DNA of 64,000 nucleotides from Caulobacter hibisci (GCF_016135805.1 NZ_JADWOX010000009.1:62001-126000); one strand, 5' to 3'. Positions 53,847 to 63,394 are shown, counted from the first letter of the stretch. Made by a program: numbers and translations. The notes: a model not told the origin generated them from the sequence alone.

Positions 53847-56186
53847 TTAGTGCTTGAACGACACCGACACGCCCACGAAGCGCGGCTCGCCGGCGATGAA
53901 GGTGGGGATGCCGAAGGCGTCGCCGGTGTTACCGGCGTCCTTGATGTAGTCCTGGTCCAGCGCGTTGGTGACGAAAGCCCCGAAGGTCACCGGGCTGTCC
54001 TTGGGCTGGTAGCTCAGGCGCAGGTTCAGCAGGCCATAGGCCTTCTGCACCTCGTCCTGCACCGTGTCCTTGATGGTGCCGGTGGTGCTTTGCAGACGCG
54101 AGATGTCGTTGTTGTTGTCGAAGAACTGTTCCGACTGCCAGGTCCAGGTCGGCAGGAAGGTGAACGTGCCGATCCCGGTCTCGCGCGAGGCCTTCACGCC
54201 CAGCGAGAACGAGTGGTCGGGCGACAGGCGGAAGTGGTTGCCCTCGAACCGGCCGTTGCCGAACCGGGCGTGGCTGTAGCCGTAGGTGGCGAACAGCAGC
54301 AGGTCGGGCGTGGCCTTGAAGTTGGCCTGGCCCTCGAAGCCGTAGGCCTTGGCCTCGCCGGCGTTGATGGTGATGGCCGTGCCGGTGCTGGTCGTGCCGC
54401 TGGTCTGGAAGTTTTCGTAGCCGTAGCGGTAGATCGCGCCGTCGACGTTCAGGCGGCGGTCCAGCAGGATCGCCTTGGCGCCGACCTCATACGACGTGAC
54501 CTCCTCGGCCGGGACCTCGCTGAGGCCAGCGCCGGTCAGCACCTTGGGCCGGCGGCCGGTCGAGACCGAGCCATAGACGTTGACGTCGTCGGCCAGCTCG
54601 TAGCGCGCCACCAGGCGGAAGGTGACGCCGCTGTCGGTGAAGTCCTTGTAGTAGGTCGAGACCGGCTGGACGATCAGGCCGCGCACGCCGGCCGTGGCGG
54701 AGCTGCCGCCGACGATCGACGGGCTGCTGATCGTGGCGCCGTAGCCGCTGGTCTTGTCGTCGTAGGTGTAGCGCAGGCCGGCGGCCAGCTCGAGGCGGTC
54801 GGTGGCCTTGTAGGTGACGTCGGCGAAGGCGTCGTACGACTTGGTCTTGCCGTAGTTGGTGTATTCCTCGGTCCGGCTGGACGGGAACACCGACAGGGCC
54901 GGGATGGCGTTGACCACGGCCATCGACAGGCCGCCCGGGATCGGCAGCTGGCCGGTCAGGAAGAGATAGGCCAGCTTCTCGTTGATCCGCAGCGGCACGC
55001 GCTGGCTGCCGTCTTCCCAGAACATGCTGACGCCGCCGAAGGCGCTGATCTTGCCGCCGGCGTCGTAGTTGAGGCGGAACTCCTGGCTGGCCGACTTGCC
55101 TTGCGCGTCCTCGGCGAACACGAACAGCGGCAGCGAGAAGCCGTCCGGATCGAACACTTCCTCGCCGCTGAAGTAGCGGTAGGCCGAGGTCGAGTTCAGG
55201 GTCAGGGTGTCGTTCAGCTTGTAGCTGGCCAGGGCCGTCAGGCTCCACAGGCGACGGTCCAGGCCCAGCGGCTGGCCGTTCTCGAAGCCATCGACGGTGG
55301 ACAGGGCCGCGCCGGAATTGCGGCCGGTGTCGCCGACCACCTTGCCGGTGGCCGGGTCGGTCGGGGCGTAGGTCAGCGACTTGAACGAGGTGCCCGACGG
55401 ATTGTCCTGCTGGTAGTTGTAGAGCACGTCGAGCTTGAAGCGATCGTTGGGCGTGTAGTTGACGGCCAGGCGCGCGGCCACAGTGTCGGTCGAGTTGAAG
55501 TCCTCGCCGCCGAGCAGGTTCTCGACATAGCCGTCACGCTTCTTGACGCGGGCCGAAAGGCGCACGGCCAGGGCGTCGGTGATCGGGGCGTTCACCATGC
55601 CCTCGGTCATGAAGTACCCGTAGTCGCCGCCCTCGACCTTGAGGCTGGCGTCGAAGTCGGGCTTGGCCTTGGCCTGGATGATATTGACCGCGCCGATCAG
55701 GGCGCCGCGACCGTACAGGGTCGATTGCGGACCCTTGGCGATCTCGACCCGCTCCAGGTCGAACAGCTCGACATAGCTGCCGCGCGACTTCGAGATCGAC
55801 ACGCCGTCCTGATAGACCGACACGCGCGGCTCGTTGGTGGCCTCGCCGCTGTCGGAGGTGATGCCGCGCATCACGAAGCCGGGGTTGTTGGGCGACTGGT
55901 TCTGCACGTCGAAGCCGGGCACGAACTGGCCCAGTTCCTCGAACTCCTGCAGGCCCAGCTCCTCGAGCACCGCGCCGGAATAGGCCGTCAGCGAGATCGG
56001 CACGTCCACCAGCTTCTGCTCGCGCTTCTGGGCGGTGACGACCACTTCCTGGACCTCGGCGGCGGAAGGCTCCGCGCCCGTCTCATTCGCGGTCGGTGCG
56101 GCCAGCACCGGGCTGGCGACCGTCAGGGCCAGCAGGCTGACGCCGGCGAGCGTCGCCTTGAGTGTGGTGGTGCGGATGGCGCGCAT
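53847..56186 (-). CDS. TonB-dependent outer-membrane receptor
   Basis: 779 residues. Signal peptide (LKATLAGVSLLALTVASPVLA), a TonB-box-like EVVVTAQKREQ, plug domain (VPISLTAYSGAVLEELGLQ, GVSISKSRGSYVELFDLERVEIAKGPQSTLYGRGALIGAVNII) and a 22-strand barrel ending SVSFKH. The plug start QEVVVTAQKREQKLVDVPIS is typical of the Caulobacter-type receptors for carbohydrates or other large nutrients. No substrate hydrolases or regulators sit next to it, so the ligand is open. It would need TonB-ExbB-ExbD; the lone exbD is far away at 7.8 kb. Confidence 0.95.
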   Translation of the reverse strand: MRAIRTTTLKATLAGVSLLALTVASPVLAAPTANETGAEPSAAEVQEVVVTAQKREQKLVDVPISLTAYSGAVLEELGLQEFEELGQFVPGFDVQNQSPNNPGFVMRGITSDSGEATNEPRVSVYQDGVSISKSRGSYVELFDLERVEIAKGPQSTLYGRGALIGAVNIIQAKAKPDFDASLKVEGGDYGYFMTEGMVNAPITDALAVRLSARVKKRDGYVENLLGGEDFNSTDTVAARLAVNYTPNDRFKLDVLYNYQQDNPSGTSFKSLTYAPTDPATGKVVGDTGRNSGAALSTVDGFENGQPLGLDRRLWSLTALASYKLNDTLTLNSTSAYRYFSGEEVFDPDGFSLPLFVFAEDAQGKSASQEFRLNYDAGGKISAFGGVSMFWEDGSQRVPLRINEKLAYLFLTGQLPIPGGLSMAVVNAIPALSVFPSSRTEEYTNYGKTKSYDAFADVTYKATDRLELAAGLRYTYDDKTSGYGATISSPSIVGGSSATAGVRGLIVQPVSTYYKDFTDSGVTFRLVARYELADDVNVYGSVSTGRRPKVLTGAGLSEVPAEEVTSYEVGAKAILLDRRLNVDGAIYRYGYENFQTSGTTSTGTAITINAGEAKAYGFEGQANFKATPDLLLFATYGYSHARFGNGRFEGNHFRLSPDHSFSLGVKASRETGIGTFTFLPTWTWQSEQFFDNNNDISRLQSTTGTIKDTVQDEVQKAYGLLNLRLSYQPKDSPVTFGAFVTNALDQDYIKDAGNTGDAFGIPTFIAGEPRFVGVSVSFKH

Positions 56187-56281
56187 GGACTATTCCCCTC
56201 TAAACAACTGTACGAGGCCCCGCCCCTAGGGAGCGGCGATGTCGCTCACGCGACGGGCCTGTGACGGAGCCGTGAAACCGC

Positions 56282-57307
56282 GTGGCGGACAGCGAAGACG
56301 ACATCGAAGACCTGCTGGACGCGCCCGTCGAAGGCGAACGGCGCCTGACGGCTGAACTGGCGGGCGATCTCGTCGGCCAGCGGCTCGACAAGGCCCTGGC
56401 GCTGCTGTTCGGCGAGCTGTCGCGCGCCCGGCTTCAGGCCCTGATGGCCGAGGGGCGCGTCTTCCGCCTCGGCACCGACCGCGCGCCGCTCGCCGTGACC
56501 AGCGGCTCGGCCAAGGCCCAGGCCGGCGACTACCTGGTCGTCGAACCGCCGCCGGCCCCGGCCATTCCGCTGCCCGAGGCGATCCCGTTGAGCGTGCTCT
56601 ACGAGGACGCCCACCTGATCGTCGTCGACAAGGCGCCCGGCATGGCCGCCCACCCGGCCCCCGGCTGCGAGACCGGCACCCTGGTCAACGCCCTGCTGCA
56701 CCACTGCGGCGACAGCCTGTCGGGCGTCGGCGGCGTGGCCCGTCCCGGCATCGTCCACCGGCTCGACAAGGACACCTCTGGCGTCATGGTCGCGGCCAAG
56801 AGCGACGCGGCCCATCGCGGCCTGTCGGCCCTGTTCGCGACCCACGACATCGACCGCATGTACGTGGCCCTGGTGCGCGGCGCGCCGACCCCGGCCGCCG
56901 GCACGATCGAAACCCGCCTGGGCCGCTCGCCCCACGATCGCAAGAAGATGGCGGTGCTGAAGAGCGGCGGACGCGAGGCGACCACCCACTACAGGGTCGA
57001 GCGCGTCTTTGGCGGCGACAAGCCGCTGGCGGCGCGGGTGTCCTGCCGGCTGGAGACCGGCCGCACCCACCAGATCCGCGTGCACATGGCGTCCAAGAGC
57101 TCGCCGTGCCTGGGCGATCCGGTCTATGGCGCCGGCGCTCCCGCCGCCCCGGTCAAGGCGGTGCTGGTCGAGACCGGCTTTACCCGCCAGGCCCTGCACG
57201 CGGCGGTGCTGGGCTTCGTCCACCCGGTGACGGGCGAGACCCTGCGCTTCGAAACACCCCTGCCGCCGGACATGGCGGCGGTCGAGGCGGGGCTGGAGGC
57301 GCTGTAG
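56282..57307 (+). CDS. RluA-family pseudouridine synthase (RluD-like)
   Basis: 341 residues from GTG 56282. An S4-like N-terminal domain (QRLDKALALLFGELSRARLQALMAEGRVF) precedes the catalytic domain: VVDKAPGMAAHPAPG, GIVHRLDKDTSGVMVAAKSDAAH with the catalytic Asp, THYRVERVF, CRLETGRTHQIRVHMA and GDPVYG. The presence of the S4 domain favours RluD/RluC (23S rRNA) over RluA; exact site not fixed. The start is 95 bp from the divergent TonB receptor. Confidence 0.92.
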   Translation: MADSEDDIEDLLDAPVEGERRLTAELAGDLVGQRLDKALALLFGELSRARLQALMAEGRVFRLGTDRAPLAVTSGSAKAQAGDYLVVEPPPAPAIPLPEAIPLSVLYEDAHLIVVDKAPGMAAHPAPGCETGTLVNALLHHCGDSLSGVGGVARPGIVHRLDKDTSGVMVAAKSDAAHRGLSALFATHDIDRMYVALVRGAPTPAAGTIETRLGRSPHDRKKMAVLKSGGREATTHYRVERVFGGDKPLAARVSCRLETGRTHQIRVHMASKSSPCLGDPVYGAGAPAAPVKAVLVETGFTRQALHAAVLGFVHPVTGETLRFETPLPPDMAAVEAGLEAL

Positions 57308-57387
57308 ACGCCTTGCGCCCGAGCAATATTCGCGCCCTAATTCAGCTTCGCCGCCCGCGTATCGGTACAGGGCTGGAGATCCGTCCC

Positions 57388-58095
57388 ATGTCCTTCGCCG
57401 CCCGCCTCGTTCCCGCCCTGCTGCTTCTGGCCGCGCCCGCCGTCGTGTTCGCCGCCGGCGCCGACGACGAGGTGGTGGCCACCGCCAAGGCGACGACCAG
57501 CCCGGCCCAGGCGCAAGCCGCGGCAGAAGCCGCCCCCGCTCCGGCCGCGCCCGCCGCGACCCGTCCGCTGACCACCCAGGAGCAGGTCGACGCCTGGCTG
57601 AAGGCCTCGCCGGTCAAGACGGTCGATGACGGCGGCCCGCTGAACCTGTCGCGCGCCGACGAAGACGGCCCGACCAAGCGCAAGATCCACGGCAGCGTCG
57701 AAGTCGGCGTCGGCACCGGCGGCTATCGCCACATGGGCGTCACGGCCTTCTATCCGGTCGGCGAGACCGGCACCCTGGGCGTCGCCGTCAGCCAGACCGA
57801 CTATGGCAAGAACGGCCGCGGCGGCTACGGCTACGGCTACGGCTACGATGGCTACGGTTATGGCTATGGCGGCCTCGGCTACGGCGGTCTTGGCTATGGG
57901 GGCGGCCCCTACGGCTATGGCCGCGGCGGCAAGAGCCAGTCGATCGCCCTGTCGCTCGACATGTCTTCCGGCCGCAACGCGACCGACCGCTGCGTCGACA
58001 ACGTGCGCGCCGTCGACGGCCGCTATGTCGAGCCGCTGTGGGCCACCGAGATGCGCGGCGCCCAGCGCCCCTGCGACATCCAGGACCGTCCCTAG
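57388..58095 (+). CDS. Secreted Gly/Tyr-rich protein
   Basis: 235 residues. Signal peptide MSFAARLVPALLLLAAPAVV with cleavage after VFA; an Ala/Pro-rich segment; TTQEQVDAWLKASPVKTVDD; then a beta domain (KIHGSVEVGVGTGGYRHMGVTAFYPVGETGTLGVAVSQTDYG) interrupted at residues 146-187 by a tract made only of Gly, Tyr and a few others (YGYGYGYDGYGYGYGGLGYG and on). The C-terminus has three Cys. Not recognised; likely periplasmic or outer-membrane linked. ATG 57388 chosen, because the open frame before it overlaps the pseudouridine synthase. Confidence 0.75.
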   Translation: MSFAARLVPALLLLAAPAVVFAAGADDEVVATAKATTSPAQAQAAAEAAPAPAAPAATRPLTTQEQVDAWLKASPVKTVDDGGPLNLSRADEDGPTKRKIHGSVEVGVGTGGYRHMGVTAFYPVGETGTLGVAVSQTDYGKNGRGGYGYGYGYDGYGYGYGGLGYGGLGYGGGPYGYGRGGKSQSIALSLDMSSGRNATDRCVDNVRAVDGRYVEPLWATEMRGAQRPCDIQDRP

Positions 58096-58174
58096 CTCTC
58101 CCGTTCCGCCGTTCGCCGAAGCTTAACGGCTTGCCGTCATGGTGCCAGGCAATCGGGGACCTTCAGGCGTAAGC

Positions 58175-58993
58175 ATGCAGCCGGACATCACTGCGTATCA
58201 CCATGCCGCCACGGGCCGCGTGACCTATCTCGTCACCGATCCGGCGACGCTGCTCTGCGCCATCGTCGATCCGGTGCTGGATTTCGACCCGGCGACCGGC
58301 GAGACCTCCACCGCCTTCGTCGACGGCATCATCGCCGACATCCGCGAAAAGGACCTGGGCCCGACCTGGATCCTCGAGACCGCCGTCCACACCGGCCACC
58401 TGTCGGCCGCCGGCCACCTGAAGTACGAGACCGGCGCCTCGGTCGCCATCGGCGCCCACGTGCTGGAAAGCCTGCAGCGCCTAGTTCCGGCCCTCGGCGC
58501 CGAGGGCGTCGACCTGGAAGGCTGGGACTTCGACAAGCTGGCCCGCGAGGACGATGAGCCGCTGATCATGGGCGGGATCGAATTCCACCCCATCGCCCTC
58601 TCCGGCCGCCTGCCCGGCGCCGTGGCCTACAAGGCCGGCGACGTGGTCTTCGTCGGCGACGCCATCCTGCCGACCGGCCTGCCGGACAGCGACGCCCCCG
58701 GCGCCGACGCGGCCGGCCTGTTCGCCGACGCCCGCAAGCTGCTCTCGCTGCCCGGCGACACCCGCCTGCTGTCGAGCCAGGGCGAGACGACCGTCGCCGC
58801 CACGAAAGCCGCCAACCCCGACGCCGGCGACGCCGTGGCCGAAGCCGAATTCGTCGCCCGCCGGGCCGGCGACAAGCCCGCCCCTTCGGCCCTGACCATC
58901 GCCGCCCTCGAGGTCGCCGTCCGCTCGGGCAAGCTGCCCTATCCCGACGAGGCCGGCGTGCGCTTCCCGTCGCGGAATATCAGTTCGCTTTAA
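58175..58993 (+). CDS. Metallo-beta-lactamase-fold protein with broken metal motif
   Basis: 272 residues from ATG 58175. The sequence follows the persulfide dioxygenase/Blh-like MBL family: AATGRVTYLVTDPATLLCAIVDPVLDFDP, WILETAVHTGHLSAAGHLKYETGA, VVFVGDAILPTG. In the family the segment after ILET reads HAHADH; here it is A70-V71-H72-T73-G74-H75, so the first His and the Asp are gone, and the later GH motif reads LLSSQGE. Loss of iron/zinc binding is likely, making it a probable non-catalytic relative. No sulfur gene is adjacent. An upstream Met at 58139 is less likely. Confidence 0.8.
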   Translation: MQPDITAYHHAATGRVTYLVTDPATLLCAIVDPVLDFDPATGETSTAFVDGIIADIREKDLGPTWILETAVHTGHLSAAGHLKYETGASVAIGAHVLESLQRLVPALGAEGVDLEGWDFDKLAREDDEPLIMGGIEFHPIALSGRLPGAVAYKAGDVVFVGDAILPTGLPDSDAPGADAAGLFADARKLLSLPGDTRLLSSQGETTVAATKAANPDAGDAVAEAEFVARRAGDKPAPSALTIAALEVAVRSGKLPYPDEAGVRFPSRNISSL

Positions 58994-59062
58994 AAACGGA
59001 CTTGCCTTCCATGTCATCGGCGCGCCTAATACTTCGCACGTGAAGCATTAGGAGGCCTCGCC

Positions 59063-59482
59063 ATGGCCGACGACCAGAGCGCCAACCTCACCGCCGTCCA
59101 GGCCGGCAGCCTGCCCGACCACCTGGGCCTGCAATGGCTGGAGGCCAAGCCGGGCTTGGTGCGCGGCCGCTTCGATGTCGCCCGCCACCACATGGCCCCC
59201 AACGGCTTCCTGCACGCTGCCGCCGTCATCGCCCTGGCCGACAGCGCCGCCGGCTATGGCTGCGTCGTCTCCCTGCCCGAGGGCGCGACCGGCTTCACCA
59301 CCATAGAGCTGAAGTCCAACTTCCTGGGCACGGCCCGCGACGGCGGCGTGGCCTGCGAGGCCAAGCTGATCCACGGCGGCCGCAACACCCAGGTCTGGGA
59401 CGCCGTCGTCACGGCCGAGGCGACCGGCAAGACCATCGCCCTTTTCCGCTGCACCCAGATGGTTCTCTACCCCAGGGCCTGA
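59063..59482 (+). CDS. PaaI-type hotdog-fold thioesterase
   Basis: 139 residues with a strong AGGAGG upstream of ATG 59063. HHMAPNGFLHAAAVIALADSAAGYGC is the hotdog central helix with the PNGxxHA catalytic loop; TTIELKSNFLGTARDGGVACEAKLIHGGRN and DAVVTAEATGKTIALFRCTQM complete the fold. It hydrolyses some acyl-CoA, perhaps an aromatic or medium-chain one. No phenylacetate genes are near. It is followed 159 bp later by tRNA-Ser. Confidence 0.9.
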   Translation: MADDQSANLTAVQAGSLPDHLGLQWLEAKPGLVRGRFDVARHHMAPNGFLHAAAVIALADSAAGYGCVVSLPEGATGFTTIELKSNFLGTARDGGVACEAKLIHGGRNTQVWDAVVTAEATGKTIALFRCTQMVLYPRA

Positions 59483-59641
59483 GCCAGCACGGTCCGGACC
59501 CGGATCAAGCCGCGGCGCGGCGCAGGAAATTGCGCCCCGAGACAGAAAACCGCATCTTGGCCTCTTGCGCTCTTCCGGCGGCGCGGATAGGTATCCCGCC
59601 CTCACTCAAGGCCGGCCCAGAGCCAGCCACGAAGACCCCCT

Positions 59642-59731
<90 letters not shown>

Positions 59732-60396
59732 TTACCCCTAGATAAGTCGCTGTTTTTCCTCAGAAAACCAGCCGACGCCTTTACCGGCCCTACTATGGGT
59801 CCCACTTCGCCTATGCCCGCCCAATTGGTCCGGCGCTGGCCGGAGGCCAGCTGTGCGGGAGCATATTGGAGTCCCGGATCGATCCTCGGCTCCACCAAGG
59901 ACCACGCTTAAGCACTTGTTTTATATCAGAAATTCAGCGCAGGCCGGCAGCCCGACCCACATTTTCCCCACGTTTTCTCCGGGTCGCGTTGGCTCCAGTT
60001 GGAACCTTTCGGGCACTGCTGGGATAGTGCCATGACGGGGCGGGGGTACTGCTCGTAAAAGGGCTTATCGGTTGGCCGCCCTGCGTTGCTTCTAGGCTCA
60101 TGGAACGATTGCAGGAGCTCGACCTTCGGGTGCGGTGCGCAACGACCGCAGGATCACGGCAGTGGCGCCGCTCTCCCTGTAGGGCTGGCTAGGTCCGCCG
60201 GTTTCGATGCCGCTGAACTGGAGCTAGGCAAGCCACGTCGCGGGCCGACGCAACTGTGCTCGCCGCTGCAGCCGATCCTGCGCTCGGGCAAACGCTTGTC
60301 GACGCCCAGGCAAAGTCCGGTTCTGGTAGCCCGGATCTTCTAAGCATCGACAGAAACCCGCTCGGCTTCAAGCCGCGCGAGGCCCTCTTGTCAAAG
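59732..60396. other. 665-bp stretch with no convincing gene
   Basis: Between the tRNA and the minus-strand chemoreceptor. GC looks lower than in neighbours and no frame shows the usual third-position bias. Frames at 60086-60343 and 60256-60561 give Ser/Arg/Pro-rich products with no known motif, the second running into the chemoreceptor. No integrase, attachment repeat or transposase end was found. It may be decayed sequence behind a tRNA, a usual place for past insertions. Confidence 0.5.
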
Positions 60397-62313
60397 TCAA
60401 AACTCCTCCCAACTGTTCGCCGCCAACTGAGAGCCTGGGCGAAGAGCGGCGACCGTCTTAGCCGCCGGTCGCCGCATCACCGGCGTGGAAGCCTCCGGCA
60501 CGGCGCGCGAAGAACTTGGCGCCCGCCCGCCAACCTCGAACTTGGAGACCAGCGAGACTAGTTCGCCCGTCTCCGCCTTGAGGCTGGCGCAGGCGGCGGT
60601 CGCTTGCTCGACCATGGCCGCGTTCTGCTGGGTGACCTGGTCCATTTGGTTCACTGCGGAATTGACCTCGTTGAGACCGGTGGCCTGTTCCTTGGAGGAC
60701 TGGGCGATCTCGACGATCAAGCTGTCGATTTCCGTCACTTGGGCGACGATGGTCTGCAGGGCCGAGCCGGTATCGCCCACGAGCTTGACGCCCTTGGCGA
60801 CCTGCGCCGAGGAGCCGGCGATCAACACCTTGATCTCCTTGGCGGCCTCGGCCGAACGCTGGGCCAGCGCCCGAACTTCCTGGGCGACGACCGCGAAGCC
60901 CTTCCCCGCGTCGCCCGCCCGGGCCGCCTCGACTCCTGCGTTCAAGGCCAGCAGGTTGGTCTGGAAGGCGATTTCGTCGATCACCCCGATAATCTGGTTG
61001 ACCTGACCCGAGCTCTCTTCGATCTCGCTCATCGCCGCGACAGCCTCCGCGACGACCGCGCCGGAAAGCTCCGCCTGGGTCCTGGCCCCGGAGGCCACGC
61101 TGGCGGCCTGGGCGGCGCCTTCGGCGCTTCGCCTGACGGTCGCGGTGATCTCGTCGAGCGCGGCGGCGGTTTCTTCCAGGGAGGCGGCCTGTTGCTCAGT
61201 GCGGCGCGACAGGTCGTCCGACGCCAAGGCGATTTCGTCGGCGCCGCCTCGGATGCCGCCGGTCGCGTTGGAGATGCTCGTCATCGCCTCGCGCAGGCTC
61301 TCGACCGCTTGATTGAAGTCGCGTTTGATCTGAACGTACTGGCCCTGGAATTCCGCGCTGATCTGCGCGGTGAGGTCGCCCCTCGCCAGACGCCCGAGGC
61401 TTTCAGCCAGCGTGGTCACCACCATGGCCTGCTCGGCTTCAGTCTGCCGGCGTTCCGCCTCCGTGCGATCGCGCGCGCCATCGGCGGCCTGCCGCATCCG
61501 CTCGGCGTCCGCTTCCAGAGCCTTGGCGGCGATGCCGTTGTCCTTGAAGATCTGGACGGCCTTGGCCATGGCCCCGACCTCGTCGGCGCGAGCTTGACCG
61601 TCGATCTCGACGGAGAAGTCGCCTCCGGCCAGGCGGCGCATGCTCGCCGCCAGGCCGTTCAAGGGCTTGGCGATCTTGCCGCGAGCGATCCACAAGCCCA
61701 TCCCGCCAGCCAAGACCATGCCAACCAGGCCAAGCGCGATGTTCACAACCACCGTCATGACCGCGGCGTCGGACAAGGCGTTGCTGCGGGCCAGGTTTTC
61801 GGCGCTTTCGGCCTGATTGGCCGCGCGCAGATCCTTTGTCAGGCTGGCGATTTTCGGGTCCATCGCGTCAAGGGCCGCGTTGGCGCCGGCGTGATCGCCG
61901 CGGTCCGTGTGATGCAGCACGGCGTCAGCGTGCTTGATGATCTCCTCAACCCGGACCCGAAACGCAGCGATTTCGCCGGCGTCCTTGGGAACGTAGCCGG
62001 CGGCGTTCTCGAGGTTCTTGAGCACCTTCTGCTGCGCATCGACCATGGCGTCCCTGGCTTCCCGCGCGTCCGAAGAACCGACCGGATGCGAAAGAAGACG
62101 GTAGCCGGCATAGCCCATTTGGTTGATCTGGCGATTGACACGCGCCATCTCGACGGCCGCGGGGGCCTCGTGCTCGGTGAGCTCGGAAAACTGAGCGTCC
62201 TGATCGAGCAGCTTCAGGCTGCTGAAAGCAATGGTCACCGCAAAGGCGACCGAGAGGAGCCCAAGCGCCGAGGAAATCTTGGTGGCGATCTTCCAGTCGT
62301 CGATGGCGAGCAT
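60397..62313 (-). CDS. Methyl-accepting chemotaxis protein
   Basis: 638 residues from ATG 62313. One TM helix near residues 15-40, a four-helix periplasmic sensor (about 40-190), a second TM ([21 protein letters not shown]), two HAMP segments ([22 protein letters not shown] and [15 protein letters not shown]), and the signalling hairpin [23 protein letters not shown]. The last residues, NSWEEF, make a CheR/CheB-tethering pentapeptide (x-W-x-x-F). Ligand unknown. A palindrome GTTAACAG-CC-CTGTTAAC lies 50 bp before the start. Confidence 0.95.
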   Translation of the reverse strand: MLAIDDWKIATKISSALGLLSVAFAVTIAFSSLKLLDQDAQFSELTEHEAPAAVEMARVNRQINQMGYAGYRLLSHPVGSSDAREARDAMVDAQQKVLKNLENAAGYVPKDAGEIAAFRVRVEEIIKHADAVLHHTDRGDHAGANAALDAMDPKIASLTKDLRAANQAESAENLARSNALSDAAVMTVVVNIALGLVGMVLAGGMGLWIARGKIAKPLNGLAASMRRLAGGDFSVEIDGQARADEVGAMAKAVQIFKDNGIAAKALEADAERMRQAADGARDRTEAERRQTEAEQAMVVTTLAESLGRLARGDLTAQISAEFQGQYVQIKRDFNQAVESLREAMTSISNATGGIRGGADEIALASDDLSRRTEQQAASLEETAAALDEITATVRRSAEGAAQAASVASGARTQAELSGAVVAEAVAAMSEIEESSGQVNQIIGVIDEIAFQTNLLALNAGVEAARAGDAGKGFAVVAQEVRALAQRSAEAAKEIKVLIAGSSAQVAKGVKLVGDTGSALQTIVAQVTEIDSLIVEIAQSSKEQATGLNEVNSAVNQMDQVTQQNAAMVEQATAACASLKAETGELVSLVSKFEVGGRAPSSSRAVPEASTPVMRRPAAKTVAALRPGSQLAANSWEEF

Positions 62314-62611
62314 TTTTCCGCACAGGTCCAGGGTGTCTTTGAAGTGACTCTCGCGTAACCGCGTTAACAGCCCTGTTAACCGTAGGGGCGGCAAATTACC
62401 GCAGACCGTTCGAGCGCTCGGCTAATGCCGGTTCTTGGAGATGCCACCGGCAGGAAGGCGCTGCCCAGCCAGCTCCGTGCCCAAGGCATGGGCTCAGAAG
62501 GCGATGGGCTCGAAAGGTGGCTAGAGGATCTCAGCTCCGCTATGGCGCGACCAGACACTGCCATATGGAGTTATGAGGGCGCAGTTTGAGCGAGTTACGA
62601 AGGGCCAGCCT
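62314..62611. other. Intergenic region with palindrome GTTAACAG-CC-CTGTTAAC
   Basis: The 298-bp gap upstream of the chemoreceptor holds a perfect 8+8 dyad at 62363-62380. It can be read as TTAA-N8-TTAAC, one base longer in spacing than the CtrA box TTAA-N7-TTAAC. No gene is seen in this stretch. On the plus side it leads into a small ORF. Confidence 0.4.
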
Positions 62612-62734
62612 GTGAAATGGATCGTGCGCGTAGCAGTTGCCGTGCTGATCATCACGATCACCATGTTCGCAATCCGCATGTGCACTTCGATCGAGGAAAA
62701 CGTATCGCGCGAGCGACCTTCGGCCGTTGGCTAA
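62612..62734 (+). CDS. Small membrane protein candidate, 40 aa
   Basis: GTG 62612 has AAGGG eight bases before it. The product is one TM helix with a short charged tail: KWIVRVAVAVLIITITMFAI, then RMCTSIEENVSRERPSAVG. An ATG at 62573 in the same frame would add 13 polar residues. Frame length is too short to prove by itself; it is supported by its membrane-like composition and a hairpin 34 bp after the stop. Function unknown. Confidence 0.45.
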   Translation: MKWIVRVAVAVLIITITMFAIRMCTSIEENVSRERPSAVG

Positions 62735-62767
62735 GGGGTTGTGCGATGACATGGCTGCTGTCGGGCG

Positions 62768-62791
62768 AGGCGCCGTTGGGAAACGGCGCCT
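62768..62791 (+). terminator. Strong hairpin, possible terminator
   Basis: Perfect 10-bp stem AGGCGCCGTT/AACGGCGCCT with loop GGGA. TGCTTCAGGTTTTG behind it is only mildly T-rich, so termination is plausible but not certain. Confidence 0.45.
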
Positions 62792-62920
62792 TGCTTCAGG
62801 TTTTGAGCGTCGTGTTGAGACGAGCAACGCCGCTTAAGCAAGCGCCGCTCGGGGCTTAGAAGGATGGGAGACCGTTCTGGCTGGAGAGCGGTCTTGCATG
62901 ACATCCGGCCAAGCGTCCCC

Positions 62921-63394
62921 TCACTGGGCGGGCGCGTGGTCGATGCTGAAGGTCCGGGACATGAGCCATCGACCGTCAGGGCCAAGCTTCCAAAGAATTG
63001 AGAACCGCGCCTTGCCGGCGAGGCGTTCTGGGCCGTCGCCCTTTCTCTCGTAGAATAGGTGCGTTCCTTCCTCCACGGCGCCGAAGCCCGGAATGGCGTA
63101 GACCTTGAGCGTGCCGGGCGCGAGCTGCCGACGAGGCCGCCACGCGTCGGGCGCGGGCTTGAGGGCGCAGCTCTTGGCGTAGTCGGCATTGAAAGCGTCC
63201 CGGCCCATCGCCCCGCCCTTGCCGTGGTAGAACTCCATGTCATCGGCCACGATGGTCGCCAAGGTTGCGGCGTCGCATTGCTCGGACATCACGTCGAACA
63301 TGACCTCGTCACGCCCCTGGATGGCTTTGGTGAGTGCCGGCTTCGTTGGGATGAGGACCAAAGTCGCGGCAAGCGCGGCTAGAAGAGAAGGCAT
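62921..63394 (-). CDS. Secreted DUF4440/NTF2-like protein
   Basis: 157 residues from ATG 63394. MPSLLAALAATLVLIPTKPA looks like a signal peptide. The rest has the NTF2-like cone fold: EVMFDVMSEQCDAATLATIVADDMEFYHGKGGAMGRDAFNADY, GTLKVYAIPGFGAVEEGTHLFYERKGDG, ILWKLGPDGRWLMSRTFSIDH. Its enzyme role, if any, is unknown. The upstream part of the open frame overlaps the next, divergent gene and was left out. Confidence 0.78.
   Translation of the reverse strand: MPSLLAALAATLVLIPTKPALTKAIQGRDEVMFDVMSEQCDAATLATIVADDMEFYHGKGGAMGRDAFNADYAKSCALKPAPDAWRPRRQLAPGTLKVYAIPGFGAVEEGTHLFYERKGDGPERLAGKARFSILWKLGPDGRWLMSRTFSIDHAPAQ

Noticed and set aside
60086..60343. 85-codon ORF behind the tRNA
   Set aside because: No motif, no codon bias, no ribosome site; listed only as part of the poorly coding stretch.
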